A program made the translations under genes and the position numbers. From DATLHO01 sp035539855 (GTDB taxonomy: Bacteria > Bacteroidota > Ignavibacteria > OLB7), in assembly GCA_035539855.1 (NCBI GenBank), contig DATLHO010000011.1, positions 1 to 35,491 on the forward strand: a stretch of DNA of 35,491 nucleotides, given 5' to 3'. The notes below the pieces were generated by a model. It made no database searches, had not been told where the DNA came from, and saw only the letters and a list, made by a program, of their open reading frames with translations. Shown here piece by piece: positions 15,666 to 24,312 of the stretch; position 1 is the first letter of the stretch, and every line of letters starts with the position of its first letter.

Positions 15666-17003
15666 TTACTCGCCGAGGTGATAGCGAACCTGGTACATCG
15701 CCAGGCGGAAGTTGTAGACGGCGTTGACCTGGTTGATCTGCGCCGAGAGGAACTGCGCGTTCGCCAGGAGGAAGTCGGTGTACGTGCCGACACCGGCGCG
15801 GTAGCGCTCGTCGGCGGCGAACCGGTTCTGTCGAGCGGCGGCGACGGCGCGGTCGGCTGCGCGCACCTGGCGCTCGGCGCCCTCGATCTGCGCGAGCGCC
15901 GCCTGCAGGTCGGCCTGGGCGGTGAGCTCGAGCCGGCGCACCTCGAGCATGGCCGTCTGGCGCTGGGCCTCGGCGAGCTGCACCTGCTCGCTGGTGCGGA
16001 AGCCGTCGAAGAGGAGGTACTGGAAGTTCAGTCCGAAGTTCGCGTCGGAGCTGGTCTGCTCGTCGGCGTTCTGCCACGAGTAGCCGATGCCCGCGCCCAG
16101 CGTCGGGTAGTAGCCCGAGCGTGCGACGGTGACCTGCGCCTCGGCCGCCTCGACCCGCAGGCGCGCCGCCTGGATGTCGGGGCGTGTCACGATCTGGCGC
16201 TCGAACATCGCGCCGACGCTGCCGAGCGACTCGCGCGCCGCGGCGATCTCGGTCGAGTCCAGTCGCATCGCCAGGCCCTCGTCGGAGAGCTGCAGCTCCG
16301 TGCGCGGATCGGTGTTGAGAAGGAAGGCAAGCTGCTGTCGCGCAATGATCGCGTCCGTGCGCGCCTGCTCGAGCGCGAGCTCGGCGTTGGCGATCGACGC
16401 CTCCTCCGAGTAGATCTGACCCGACTGCGCGACGCCGGCGTCGACCAGTCCGCGGATGCGCGCGAGGTTTTCTCGAGTGACCTCGAGGTCGCTCTCGCGC
16501 ACCTGGATGAGCTGCTCGGCGCGAAGTGCCGCAAGGAAGGCCGAGCGTGTCTGCCAGCCGACGGTCTGGCGCTCGCGGCTGAGGTCCTGCACGCTCGCGT
16601 TGAAGCTCGACTGCGCGCCGCTGTACGTCGCGGTGCGGCTGAATCCGTCGAAGAGCTGCAGCGATGCGTTCGCGTTGGCCGAGAGCACGTCGGGACGCGT
16701 GCCCGGCACCGCGATGCCCTGATAGTAGACCGTGCTCTCGGTCAATGGACGGTTGTAGCTGGCGTTGACCGAGAACTGCGGAAGGAATGTTCCGAAGGAG
16801 CTGGTCACCCGCGCGCCGGCGTTGTCGACCCGCGAGGCGGCAAGCGAGATCGCGATGTTCCGCTCCTCGGCAAGTCGCACGGCCTGGTCGATCGTGAGAA
16901 TCTGCCGTCCGAGCGACGGCTGCGCCTGAAGGGCGAGCGGCGCGAGGAGGAGCAACAGGAAGGCCGCGAACGCAGCGGGGCGGGAGAAGCTGTTTCGTTC
17001 CAT
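15666..17003 (-). CDS. TolC-family outer membrane efflux protein
   Basis: 445 residues. A signal peptide (MERNSFSRPAAFAAFLLLLL, then APLALQAQ) is followed by two OEP repeats of long helices with beta-strand segments: LTIDQAVRLAEERNIAISLA in the first half and SGYYPTLGAGIGYSWQN before LNFQYLLFDGFRTSEQVQLA in the second. The repeated YNRPL/YSWQN-like strands and SLQLFDG/QYLLFDG pairs are the usual TolC/OEP pattern. It forms the outer-membrane channel of the efflux system and is the first gene of the five-gene operon. The 197-bp region upstream contains the E1 terminator but no clear promoter match. Confidence 0.93.
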   Translation of the reverse strand: MERNSFSRPAAFAAFLLLLLAPLALQAQPSLGRQILTIDQAVRLAEERNIAISLAASRVDNAGARVTSSFGTFLPQFSVNASYNRPLTESTVYYQGIAVPGTRPDVLSANANASLQLFDGFSRTATYSGAQSSFNASVQDLSRERQTVGWQTRSAFLAALRAEQLIQVRESDLEVTRENLARIRGLVDAGVAQSGQIYSEEASIANAELALEQARTDAIIARQQLAFLLNTDPRTELQLSDEGLAMRLDSTEIAAARESLGSVGAMFERQIVTRPDIQAARLRVEAAEAQVTVARSGYYPTLGAGIGYSWQNADEQTSSDANFGLNFQYLLFDGFRTSEQVQLAEAQRQTAMLEVRRLELTAQADLQAALAQIEGAERQVRAADRAVAAARQNRFAADERYRAGVGTYTDFLLANAQFLSAQINQVNAVYNFRLAMYQVRYHLGE

Positions 17004-17133
17004 GGGCTGGGCGCTACGGCGGCGGTTGCGCCGGAGTTGCGGGTCGATGTTCGTGCGGGTCCCTGCGATGAAGACGAATCGCGCAGGCCATTCGGCGTGA
17101 CGAATTGTGCGAAGCGACGCGTCGGAAACGCAA

Positions 17134-17161
17134 ACAGCACGGGAATGCCGCCCCGTGCTGT
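17134..17161 (-). terminator. Rho-independent terminator downstream of E1
   Basis: A 10-bp stem (17134-17143 with 17152-17161, ACAGCACGGG / CCCGTGCTGT) followed on the minus strand by TTTGCGTTTCC. It lies about 40 bp past the E1 stop codon. Confidence 0.85.
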
Positions 17162-17200
17162 CTGCGATGGATCGTTCGGACGAATGTGCTGCCCGGGCGG

Positions 17201-19318
17201 CTAGAACGCCATGAGCTCGGTTGCCTTCGCCTGGATGTCCTCGGCGCTCAACAGGATCGCGCGCTCCAGCACCGGCGAGAAGCCGACCGGCGTGTCCTTG
17301 CTGCCGACGCGCAGCACCGGCGCGTCAAGATACGCGAAGCACTGCTCGTTGAGCAGCGCAACGATCTCGCCCCCGATGCCACCGGTGACGCGGTCCTCGT
17401 GCGCGACGAGCACGCGGCTCGTCTTGCGCGCGGTCGCGACGATCGCGTCGAGGTCGAGCGGCTTGATCGAGCGCAGGTCGAGCACCTCCGCCTCGATTCC
17501 GTCGGCCGCCAGACGCTCGGCCGCCTTGAGGGCCAGATGCACCGCCGTGCCGTACGTGATGATCGACAGATGCCGACCCTCGCGACGCGTGCGCGCCACA
17601 CCGAACGGAACCTCGAAGCCGGCCGGCACGGTCGCCTTCGACCAGCCGTGGTTGTACAGGAACTTCGGCTCCAGGAACATCGACATACCGCGCGAGCGGA
17701 TGCACGTGCGCAGCAGGCCCGCAGCGTCGTCGGCGAACGCCGGGTACACGATGCGCAGTCCCGGAAGCGCCTGCAGGATCGCCTCGATGTTCTGCGAGTG
17801 ATAGAGTCCGCCGGTGATGTAGCCGCCGGAGGCCAGGCGCAACGTGACGTTCGGCGAGAACTGTCCGCGCGTGCGCCAGTACTCGTGCGTCATCTCGACG
17901 GTCTGCTCCATCGCGGGCCAGAAGTAGTCCGCGAACTCGGCTCCCTCGATCGCCAGCCGGATGTGATCGCCGTAGCGACTGAAGCCGTTGGCGGTGCCGA
18001 CGATGAAGTCCTCGGCGATCGGTGCGTTGTGCACGCGGCCGCGCCCGAACTCCTGCTGCAGCCCCTTGCTCACGTTGAAGATTCCCCCCTTCTCCTTCGT
18101 GGCGACATCCTGTCCCCACATGAAGGTGTCCGGGTTGTGCCGGAACTCGTCGCGCAGCGTCGTGTTGATCGCCTGCAGAAGCGTCATCTCCTCGCCGGCC
18201 GCATCGCGATTCTCCTGCGCGGCGTACGGCTCGGGGATCACGAACTCGGCGTAGCTCTCCGGCGTCGGATCAGGCGTGGCCTCGGCCGCATCGGCGGCCT
18301 CGAGCATCAGGCGACGGTTCTCCTTCTCGAGCGCGACGAGCTCCTCGTCGCTGGCGATCTTCTCGGCGATCACGAGCTCGCGCAGTTTCCTGACCGGGTC
18401 GAGCGAGCGGGCATGCTCGAGCTCCTCGGCCGAGCGGTAGAGCTCGTGGCGATCGGAGTTCGAGTGCGAGCCGATGCGCACGCACTGCGCGTGCACCATC
18501 GCCGGACCCTGTCCCGAGCGCACGTACTCGATCGCCTCCTGCATGCCGCGCCACGAGTCGATTGCGTCGGTGCCGTCGACGTTGACGATGCGGAGATTGG
18601 GGAAGCCTTCGAAGTTCTTCGAGACGTTCGTGTTCGCCGAGACCTCCTCCAGCGGCACCGAGATGCCGTAGCCGTTGTTCTGGATGACGAAGATCACCGG
18701 GAAGCTGCCGGCGCATGCGCCCGCGACCGCCTCGTAGAAGTAGCCCTCGGCGCTCGCGGACTCGCCTCCGGAGTAGAACGAGATGGCGTCGGCCTCATAG
18801 TACCTGATCGCCTTCGCCAGACCGACCGCGTGCAGCGAATGGTTGCCTGTGGCGCTCGAGACGTTCTGGATGTTGAGCTCGGGCTTGGCGAAGTGGTTCG
18901 ACATGTGCCGGCCACCGCCGGCGACGTCGCCGTCCTTCGACAATCCGTTGAGGATGATCTCGTACGGCGTGATGCCTGCCGCGAGCGACGTCAGCAGGTC
19001 ACGGTAGTACGGGAAGAGGTAGTCCTGCTTCTGGCGAAACGAGAGGCCGAGCGCGAGCTGGATGCCCTCGTGGCCGGCGCACGGAGCGTGGTAGCTCCAG
19101 CCCTTGGCCTGCTTCAGGTAGTTGGCGGCCTTCTCGTCGAGAATGCGCCCGAGATGCATCGTGCGGTACCACGACAGCAGGGTGGCGTTGTCGGGACGGG
19201 CCGACGGCGGCGTGGCGCTCGGAGCCGGACCGTTGGCGCTCGCAGCGGAGCCGTTCCTCCCCTTGTGCTCACCGCCCCCTCGCTTCGCTGCCTTCGCCTT
19301 CGATTCGCTTGAATTCAT
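17201..19318 (-). CDS. Fused alpha/beta E1 component of a 2-oxo acid dehydrogenase (branched-chain type)
   Basis: 705 residues from the ATG at 19318 (MNSSESKAKAAKRGGGEHKG). A low-complexity Lys/Gly/Ala/Pro leader of about 40 residues is followed by the E1-alpha half (about 45-365), with YLKQAKGWSYHAPCAGHEGI, the thiamine region ISFYSGGESASAEGYFYEAV and QNNGYGIS. The E1-beta half (about 375-705) starts at EMTLLQAINTTLRDEFRHNP and carries NAPIAEDFIVGTANGFSRYG, with the conserved Glu, and the C-terminal transketolase-like domain. With lipoyl E2 and E3 the enzyme would oxidatively decarboxylate branched-chain 2-oxo acids or pyruvate. The GDG diphosphate/Mg motif normally seen in E1-alpha reads GGE here (Glu at about 186). 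E2 and E3 are not in the window. Confidence 0.9.
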   Translation of the reverse strand: MNSSESKAKAAKRGGGEHKGRNGSAASANGPAPSATPPSARPDNATLLSWYRTMHLGRILDEKAANYLKQAKGWSYHAPCAGHEGIQLALGLSFRQKQDYLFPYYRDLLTSLAAGITPYEIILNGLSKDGDVAGGGRHMSNHFAKPELNIQNVSSATGNHSLHAVGLAKAIRYYEADAISFYSGGESASAEGYFYEAVAGACAGSFPVIFVIQNNGYGISVPLEEVSANTNVSKNFEGFPNLRIVNVDGTDAIDSWRGMQEAIEYVRSGQGPAMVHAQCVRIGSHSNSDRHELYRSAEELEHARSLDPVRKLRELVIAEKIASDEELVALEKENRRLMLEAADAAEATPDPTPESYAEFVIPEPYAAQENRDAAGEEMTLLQAINTTLRDEFRHNPDTFMWGQDVATKEKGGIFNVSKGLQQEFGRGRVHNAPIAEDFIVGTANGFSRYGDHIRLAIEGAEFADYFWPAMEQTVEMTHEYWRTRGQFSPNVTLRLASGGYITGGLYHSQNIEAILQALPGLRIVYPAFADDAAGLLRTCIRSRGMSMFLEPKFLYNHGWSKATVPAGFEVPFGVARTRREGRHLSIITYGTAVHLALKAAERLAADGIEAEVLDLRSIKPLDLDAIVATARKTSRVLVAHEDRVTGGIGGEIVALLNEQCFAYLDAPVLRVGSKDTPVGFSPVLERAILLSAEDIQAKATELMAF

Positions 19319-19369
19319 GAGTGTATATTCCAGTTGTCGGCTGGTAGGGTCGTCAAAAGATTCGAGCGC

Positions 19370-19377
19370 CAAATATA
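19370..19377 (-). promoter_or_regulatory. TATATTTG box, candidate -7 element for the E1 gene
   Basis: A perfect TAnnTTTG box on the minus strand, 52 bp upstream of the E1 ATG. At the expected distance upstream the triplet is ATG rather than TTG, so the upstream half is weak. The box lies just upstream of the divergent subtilase start. Confidence 0.4.
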
Positions 19378-19398
19378 CGCTTGTGGGGCCATGCTCGC

Positions 19399-21540
19399 AT
19401 GACCGTGTCGAAGCCACCTTTTCTGCTCCGGAACGCCGCCCGCCGGGTCCCGATCGTCGTCGCGGCCGCCGCATTTCTGGCCGTCGTCGCCCTCGGCGCC
19501 GCGCTCCCGCTGTCGGCGCAGGACACCAGCCGCCACGTGCGCCTGCTGCTGCGCGACAAGGGTGTCGCCGAACGCAATCTCACTCCGGAGGATCCCCTGT
19601 ACGCCGCCGCGACGGCGCATCTGACTCCTCGCGCGCTTGCGCGCCGGGCCAGGACACTGCCCGTCGGGCGTCGCGTCAGCACCGCCGACCTCCCGCTGCA
19701 TCAGCCGTACCTCGCCGCGATCACGGGCGCCGGCGCAACGATCCTGCAGAGCTCGCGGTGGCTCAACACGGTCATGGTGCGCGCAGACTCGTTGACGATC
19801 GAGCGGTTGCGGGGATTGCCATTCGTCGTGACGACCGAGGTCGTCAAGGCGCGCGACGCCGGGTCGCCAGTGCCCTACGGAAAGCTCGCGGTCGCCGTGC
19901 CGGCGGCACACGCGGCGCTCGACGCGACGGCTGACGACTGCCTCGCCGACGCGCACGGACTGGCGGCGTTCCAGAACCGGTTCATGGGCCTCGACCAGGC
20001 GCATCGAATGGGTATCGCCGGAGAAGGCGTCCTCGTCGGAGTCCTCGACGCCGGGTTCGAGCGACGCCATCGCGCGTTCGCGGCGACGCGCATCGAGGCC
20101 GAGTACGACTTCGTCCACGGCAACGCCAACACGGCCGACGAGCCGGAGGATTCCCTGGCGGAGAGCTCGCAGGAGGAGCACGGGACGATGGTGCTGAGCC
20201 TGATCGGTGCGACCTGGCGCGACACGCTCGTCGGCGGCGCGCCGCGCGCGGCGTTCATGCTCGCCAAGACCGAGGATCTGCGCTACGAGCGGCACATCGA
20301 GGAGGACAACTTCGTCGCCGGGCTCGAGTGGCTCGAGGCGCAGGGCGTCGACATCACCAACACGTCGCTCGGCTACACGGGCTTCGATGCGCCGGAGCGC
20401 TCGCACACCTATGACGAGCTCAACGGGCACTCCGTCGGCGCGTCGCGCGCGGTCAATCGCGCGACCGAGCTCGGCGTGCTCTGTGTCGTCTCGGCCGGCA
20501 ATGACGGGCGCGGAGCATTCATTTATGTCGGCGTACCTGCCGAGGCCGATTCGGCAATGGCGGTCGCGGCCGTCGACTCGCTCGGTCGCGTCGCCGGCTT
20601 CAGCAGCCGGGGAAGGCCCGGTCACGAGCCGCCGAAGCCCGACGTCGCGGGTTACGGCGTCGGCAACTGGGCGGCGCATCCCTCCTCGCCTCTCGCCACG
20701 CGCAAGAGTCAGGGAACCTCGTTCGCCGGACCGATGACCGCCGCGGTCGCGGCCGTGGTGCTGTCGGCCGCTCCGGAGCTGCGCCCGTGGGAGCTGCGCT
20801 CACTGCTTCAGCGCACGGCGCACGGCGCCGCCGCGGGCGACCACGACACCGCGCTCGGCGCGGGCATCGTCAACGCCGGCGACGCGCTTCGGGAGCTTGC
20901 GCGCACACGCCTCGTTGTCGGTGTGCCGGCGATCTCGGCCTCGGCCGATCGGCGCACCGTCGCGATCGCGGCGGGCGTTCTCGACACCAGGCCGCGATCC
21001 GGCGAAGGCAGCGGACTCGACTCGCATGTCTCCGCCCGCATTCGATGGGGCGACACCGCGACCGGGCCGACGCTCGTTTCGCGCACGCTGCAGCCGGTCT
21101 CGGGCATTGCGCGGTGGAGCTTCCGTTCCGCCGAGGGACCGATGAGCGGACCGCTGGTGGTCGAGATTCTCGACGCGGGCTCCGGCCTCGTCGCGCGCCG
21201 GCATGTCTTCACGCTCGACGACGATTCGCTTCACACCGCATCGACGATCTGCGCGACGCCCGCGCTCGCCACGCTCGATGAGGGCACGATCACGGCGTGG
21301 CCCAATCCCTTCACGACGCTGACTCGCCTGGCGTTCGAACTCGAAAGCGACGCGACGATCTCGCTCACGATTTTCAACAGCCGCGGCGAGGAAGTGGCCC
21401 GTCTTCTCGATGACGTCGCCGCTGGCGCAGGCCCGCACTCGGTGACGTTCGATGCGCGCGGACTGCCGAGCGGCTCGTACCATGCGCTGCTGCGCATCGG
21501 CGGCGAGACTCGAGACGGCGGCATGATCTACCTGCCATGA
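19399..21540 (+). CDS. Secreted S8 (subtilisin-family) serine protease with C-terminal T9SS-type sorting domain
   Basis: 713 residues from the ATG at 19399. A TTG 18 bases earlier is possible but less likely. A signal peptide with a long hydrophobic core (VPIVVAAAAFLAVVALGAAL) ends near LSAQ. A pro-region of about 170 residues precedes the catalytic domain. The triad is Asp217 (VGVLDAGFERRH), His261 (EEHGTMVLSLIG) and Ser441 (SQGTSFAGPMTAAVAA), with oxyanion Asn368 (SAGNDG). The last 80 residues (about 634-713) run AWPNPFTTLTRLAFELES to the end, with IFNSRGEEVARLLDD and LPSGSYHALLRIGGE. This is the pattern of the type A T9SS C-terminal domain, which directs export across the outer membrane. 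The LDAGF version of the Asp motif is common in FCB-group subtilases. Confidence 0.92.
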   Translation: MTVSKPPFLLRNAARRVPIVVAAAAFLAVVALGAALPLSAQDTSRHVRLLLRDKGVAERNLTPEDPLYAAATAHLTPRALARRARTLPVGRRVSTADLPLHQPYLAAITGAGATILQSSRWLNTVMVRADSLTIERLRGLPFVVTTEVVKARDAGSPVPYGKLAVAVPAAHAALDATADDCLADAHGLAAFQNRFMGLDQAHRMGIAGEGVLVGVLDAGFERRHRAFAATRIEAEYDFVHGNANTADEPEDSLAESSQEEHGTMVLSLIGATWRDTLVGGAPRAAFMLAKTEDLRYERHIEEDNFVAGLEWLEAQGVDITNTSLGYTGFDAPERSHTYDELNGHSVGASRAVNRATELGVLCVVSAGNDGRGAFIYVGVPAEADSAMAVAAVDSLGRVAGFSSRGRPGHEPPKPDVAGYGVGNWAAHPSSPLATRKSQGTSFAGPMTAAVAAVVLSAAPELRPWELRSLLQRTAHGAAAGDHDTALGAGIVNAGDALRELARTRLVVGVPAISASADRRTVAIAAGVLDTRPRSGEGSGLDSHVSARIRWGDTATGPTLVSRTLQPVSGIARWSFRSAEGPMSGPLVVEILDAGSGLVARRHVFTLDDDSLHTASTICATPALATLDEGTITAWPNPFTTLTRLAFELESDATISLTIFNSRGEEVARLLDDVAAGAGPHSVTFDARGLPSGSYHALLRIGGETRDGGMIYLP

Positions 21541-21571
21541 TTCCCATTACAGCCTGAGGCCGGCCCAGCGA

Positions 21572-23392
21572 ATGCCACCAACCCGTCCGACCGCGGAGTC
21601 GCCGAAAGCGAAGCTCAACAGGGAGTCGCTTGCGGCGACGCGGTTTCTGCTCGGCTACCTCAAACCCTACCGCGGGAAGTTCGCCATCGCGATCGTCGCC
21701 CTTCTGATCTCCTCGCTCGCCGGCCTGGCGTTCCCAGGGCTCACCGGGTCGCTCATCGACGCCGCGACGAAGCCCGAGGGCGGTCGCTTCGGCGATCTCA
21801 ACACCGTCACCGCCATCCTCTTCGGAGTCCTCGTCGCGCAGTCGGCGTTCAGCTACGTGCGGACGTACTTCCTGATGGAGGTCTCCGAGCGCTCGCTCGC
21901 GGATCTGCGTCGCGACCTCTACCAGCACGTTCTCCGACTGCCGATGCGCTTCTTCCACCAGCATCGCGTCGGTGAGCTCTCGAGCCGCATCAGCGCCGAC
22001 ATCGGCTCGATCCAGATGACGATCACCACGACGCTGTCGGAGCTCATCCGCCAGTCGGTGATCCTCATCGGCGGCGTCGCGCTGATCGCGTACACGTCGA
22101 CGAAGCTCACGGCGATTATCCTGACGGCGGTCCCGATTCTCGTCGTGCTGACGGTGCTCTTCGGGCGCGCGATCCGCAAGGCGGGCCGGCGCATGCAGGA
22201 TCTCTACGCGGAGCTCAACACGGTCGTCGAGGAGACCTTCCAGGGTATCTCGATCGTCAAGTCGTTCACCGCGGAGCATCGGGAGTCCCGGCGGTACATG
22301 ACGAAGCTGCAGGAGGTGATCGCCGTTTCGCTCGGCGTCGCGCGGGCGCGCGGTGGCTTCGTCGCGTTCATCCTGTTCATCCTCTTCGGCGGCATCGTCG
22401 CGGTGGTCTGGTACGGAGGGCGCATGGTGCAGGAGGGCACGCTGACGATCGGCGAGCTCACCTCCTTCGTGCTATACGCGGTCTTCGTCGGTGGCGCGAT
22501 GGGGAGCTTCGCCGATCTCTACGCCTCGGTCCAGCGCGCGGTCGGCGCCAGCGAGCGCGTGCGCGAGCTCTTCGAGAGCACCGCCGAAGTGTTGCCGGAG
22601 CCGTCGCCGACGCGGGCACTCACGGGACACGTCGAGCTGCGCGGGGTCTCGTTCGCGTACGCGACGAGGCCCGACGTCGAGGTTCTCAAGGGCGTCACGC
22701 TCGACGTGCCGGCCGGCTCGAGCCTCGCGATCGTCGGTCCCTCCGGCGCCGGCAAGTCGACGCTTGCGGGCCTGTTGATGCGCTTCTACGAGCCGACCGC
22801 CGGAGAGCTGGTCGTCGACGGTCGCAACGCGCTCGAGTACCCGCTGAGCGACTTCCGGGCGTCGATCGCGATCGTGCCGCAGGACGTCTCGCTCTTCGGC
22901 GGGACGATCGCCGAGAACATCGCCTACGGCGCGCCCGGAGCGACGATCGAAGCGGTGCGCGAGGCCGCGCGCCAGGCCAACGCGCTCGAGTTCATCGAGG
23001 GGTTTCCCGAGGGATTCGAGACCATCGTCGGGGAGCGCGGCGTGCAGCTCTCGGGAGGACAGCGCCAGCGTGTCGCGATCGCCCGCGCGATCATCAAGGA
23101 TCCGTCGGTGCTCATTCTCGACGAGGCGACGAGCTCACTCGATTCCGAGAGCGAGCGGCTCGTTCAGAGTGCGGTCGAGCGGCTGATGAAAGACCGCACG
23201 ACGTTCGTCATCGCGCATCGATTGAGCACCATCCGCAACGCCGATCGCATCGCCGTGATCCGCGCCGGCACGGTCGCCGAGTACGGCAGCTATGCCGAGC
23301 TCATGGCAATGGAGGGAGTGTTTGCGCGTCTTGTCTCCATGCAGCAGCGCTTCGGCGGAGACGTGCTCGACGAGGCATCGATGATCGAGTGA
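21572..23392 (+). CDS. ABC exporter, fused permease and ATPase (MsbA/BmrA type)
   Basis: 606 residues. The type 1 exporter transmembrane domain (about 25-330) shows six helices, and includes FFHQHRVGELSSRISADIGS, the typical coupling-helix region. The nucleotide-binding domain has Walker A GPSGAGKSTLAGLLMRFYEP (from about 389), the signature LSGGQRQRVAIARAI (from about 493), Walker B VLILDEATSSLDSES and the switch His in FVIAHRLSTIRNADRI. Homologues export lipids, including lipid A core, or drugs as homodimers. It starts 31 bp after the subtilase stop on the same strand, with TGAGG upstream as a weak ribosome-binding site. The substrate cannot be read from the sequence. Confidence 0.94.
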   Translation: MPPTRPTAESPKAKLNRESLAATRFLLGYLKPYRGKFAIAIVALLISSLAGLAFPGLTGSLIDAATKPEGGRFGDLNTVTAILFGVLVAQSAFSYVRTYFLMEVSERSLADLRRDLYQHVLRLPMRFFHQHRVGELSSRISADIGSIQMTITTTLSELIRQSVILIGGVALIAYTSTKLTAIILTAVPILVVLTVLFGRAIRKAGRRMQDLYAELNTVVEETFQGISIVKSFTAEHRESRRYMTKLQEVIAVSLGVARARGGFVAFILFILFGGIVAVVWYGGRMVQEGTLTIGELTSFVLYAVFVGGAMGSFADLYASVQRAVGASERVRELFESTAEVLPEPSPTRALTGHVELRGVSFAYATRPDVEVLKGVTLDVPAGSSLAIVGPSGAGKSTLAGLLMRFYEPTAGELVVDGRNALEYPLSDFRASIAIVPQDVSLFGGTIAENIAYGAPGATIEAVREAARQANALEFIEGFPEGFETIVGERGVQLSGGQRQRVAIARAIIKDPSVLILDEATSSLDSESERLVQSAVERLMKDRTTFVIAHRLSTIRNADRIAVIRAGTVAEYGSYAELMAMEGVFARLVSMQQRFGGDVLDEASMIE

Positions 23393-23422
23393 CGACCGCG
23401 CGGTAACGAGACGTGGGCTCGT

Positions 23423-23453
23423 TTGAGATGGGATCGGGCCGGGCGTATATTGA
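23423..23453 (+). promoter_or_regulatory. Candidate promoter for tRNA-Ser (TTG-N20-TATATTGA)
   Basis: TTG at 23423-23425 (preceded by T, giving TTTG) and TATATTGA at 23446-23453, with exactly 20 bases between. The implied start near 23460 is 10 bases before the mature tRNA 5' end. Confidence 0.6.
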
Positions 23454-23469
23454 GCCGGTACCGCCTTTC

Positions 23470-23551
23470 GGAGGGCTCGCATAATGGTATTGCAGCGGTC
23501 TTGAAAACCGCCGGGCGCAAGCCTGTGGGGGTTCGAGTCCCTCGCCCTCCG
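23470..23551 (+). tRNA. tRNA-Ser (anticodon UGA)
   Basis: Acceptor arms GGAGGGC and GCCCTCC pair fully. The D arm is GCA/TGC with a GG in the loop. The anticodon stem GCGGT/ACCGC encloses CTTGAAA, giving anticodon TGA. A long variable arm (GGGC-GCAA-GCCT) is typical of serine tRNAs, and the T arm has the TTCGAGT loop. The discriminator is G; the 3' bases are GCA then T, so CCA is not fully encoded and would be added after transcription. It reads UCA and probably other UCN codons. Confidence 0.95.
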
Positions 23552-23713
23552 CATCCCGTCGACGACGGAACGATCCGGAGCGCCGGTCCCGCTTCGGCGG
23601 GCCGGCCCGATCGACGCGATCGCCGCTTCCCCTGCCGATCGAACGCCGGCCAACGCGCGCTGAAGATCCCCCGATCTCTCTGTGGATCCCTCATGCCCTG
23701 GACCATACTCCCT

Positions 23714-24304
23714 ATGCATCATATGCTTCGCCTCCCCGCGCATCGCTTGCTCCCGCTCGTCGTGCTCATCGCCAGCGTCTCGCTCGGCGGATGTCTGATG
23801 GTCGAGAAGAAGGAGTATCAGTTCCTGGTCCGCCCCGATGGCAGCGGCCAGGCGCGGATCATCTTCGAGAACATCTCCTCCGCGCAGGAGAACGACACCG
23901 ACCAGGATCACGCGACGAAGGACTACACGCGGCTTCTGACCGACTACGTCAAGGGCAAGCGCTTCGAGAGTGACAACCCCTCGTACTACAACGTGAAGAA
24001 GCGCCTGTACGAGGAGGACGGCAAGCTCAACGGCGAGGTGACCTTCGACTTCCTGTCGTACGAGGACGTCGGCCTGTACCGACTCGAGGGCGCGGGTCCG
24101 TGGATGTACCACGTCGCCGGCCGCAGCGGCGCGACGGTCGAGCAGTTCGACACGAGCAACGGCGTCTTTGGCGGACCGAGCATGCCGGTGGTCTTCTGGA
24201 AGGAGGGCACGACCGAGTTCCGGATCCGAACGATCGTCGAGGAGGCCGAGAAGGGCACGAGCCGCTCGCTGCTGCCCCTGTTCAAACGCATCGGCGTCAA
24301 CTAG
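23714..24304 (+). CDS. Uncharacterised lipoprotein
   Basis: 196 residues if the ATG at 23714 is used; ATGs at 23693 and 23723 are alternatives. None has a clear ribosome-binding site. The N-terminus is a lipoprotein signal (LPAHRLLPLVVLIASVSLGG, then C), after which the protein becomes hydrophilic. YQFLVRPDGSGQARIIFENI reads like a beta-rich domain for a polypeptide with a conserved DGSG turn. I do not recognise the family. It precedes the Nif3-like gene by 8 bp and is probably in one transcript with it and the CT398-like gene. Attachment to the outer or inner membrane cannot be told from the residues after Cys (LMV). Confidence 0.8.
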   Translation: MHHMLRLPAHRLLPLVVLIASVSLGGCLMVEKKEYQFLVRPDGSGQARIIFENISSAQENDTDQDHATKDYTRLLTDYVKGKRFESDNPSYYNVKKRLYEEDGKLNGEVTFDFLSYEDVGLYRLEGAGPWMYHVAGRSGATVEQFDTSNGVFGGPSMPVVFWKEGTTEFRIRTIVEEAEKGTSRSLLPLFKRIGVN

Positions 24305-24312
24305 GACCGTCC

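Noticed and set aside
17105..19312. A 735-codon open frame on the plus strand opposite E1
   Set aside because: E1 on the minus strand has clear domain structure; the opposite frame has low-complexity Arg/Leu/Val composition and no motifs.
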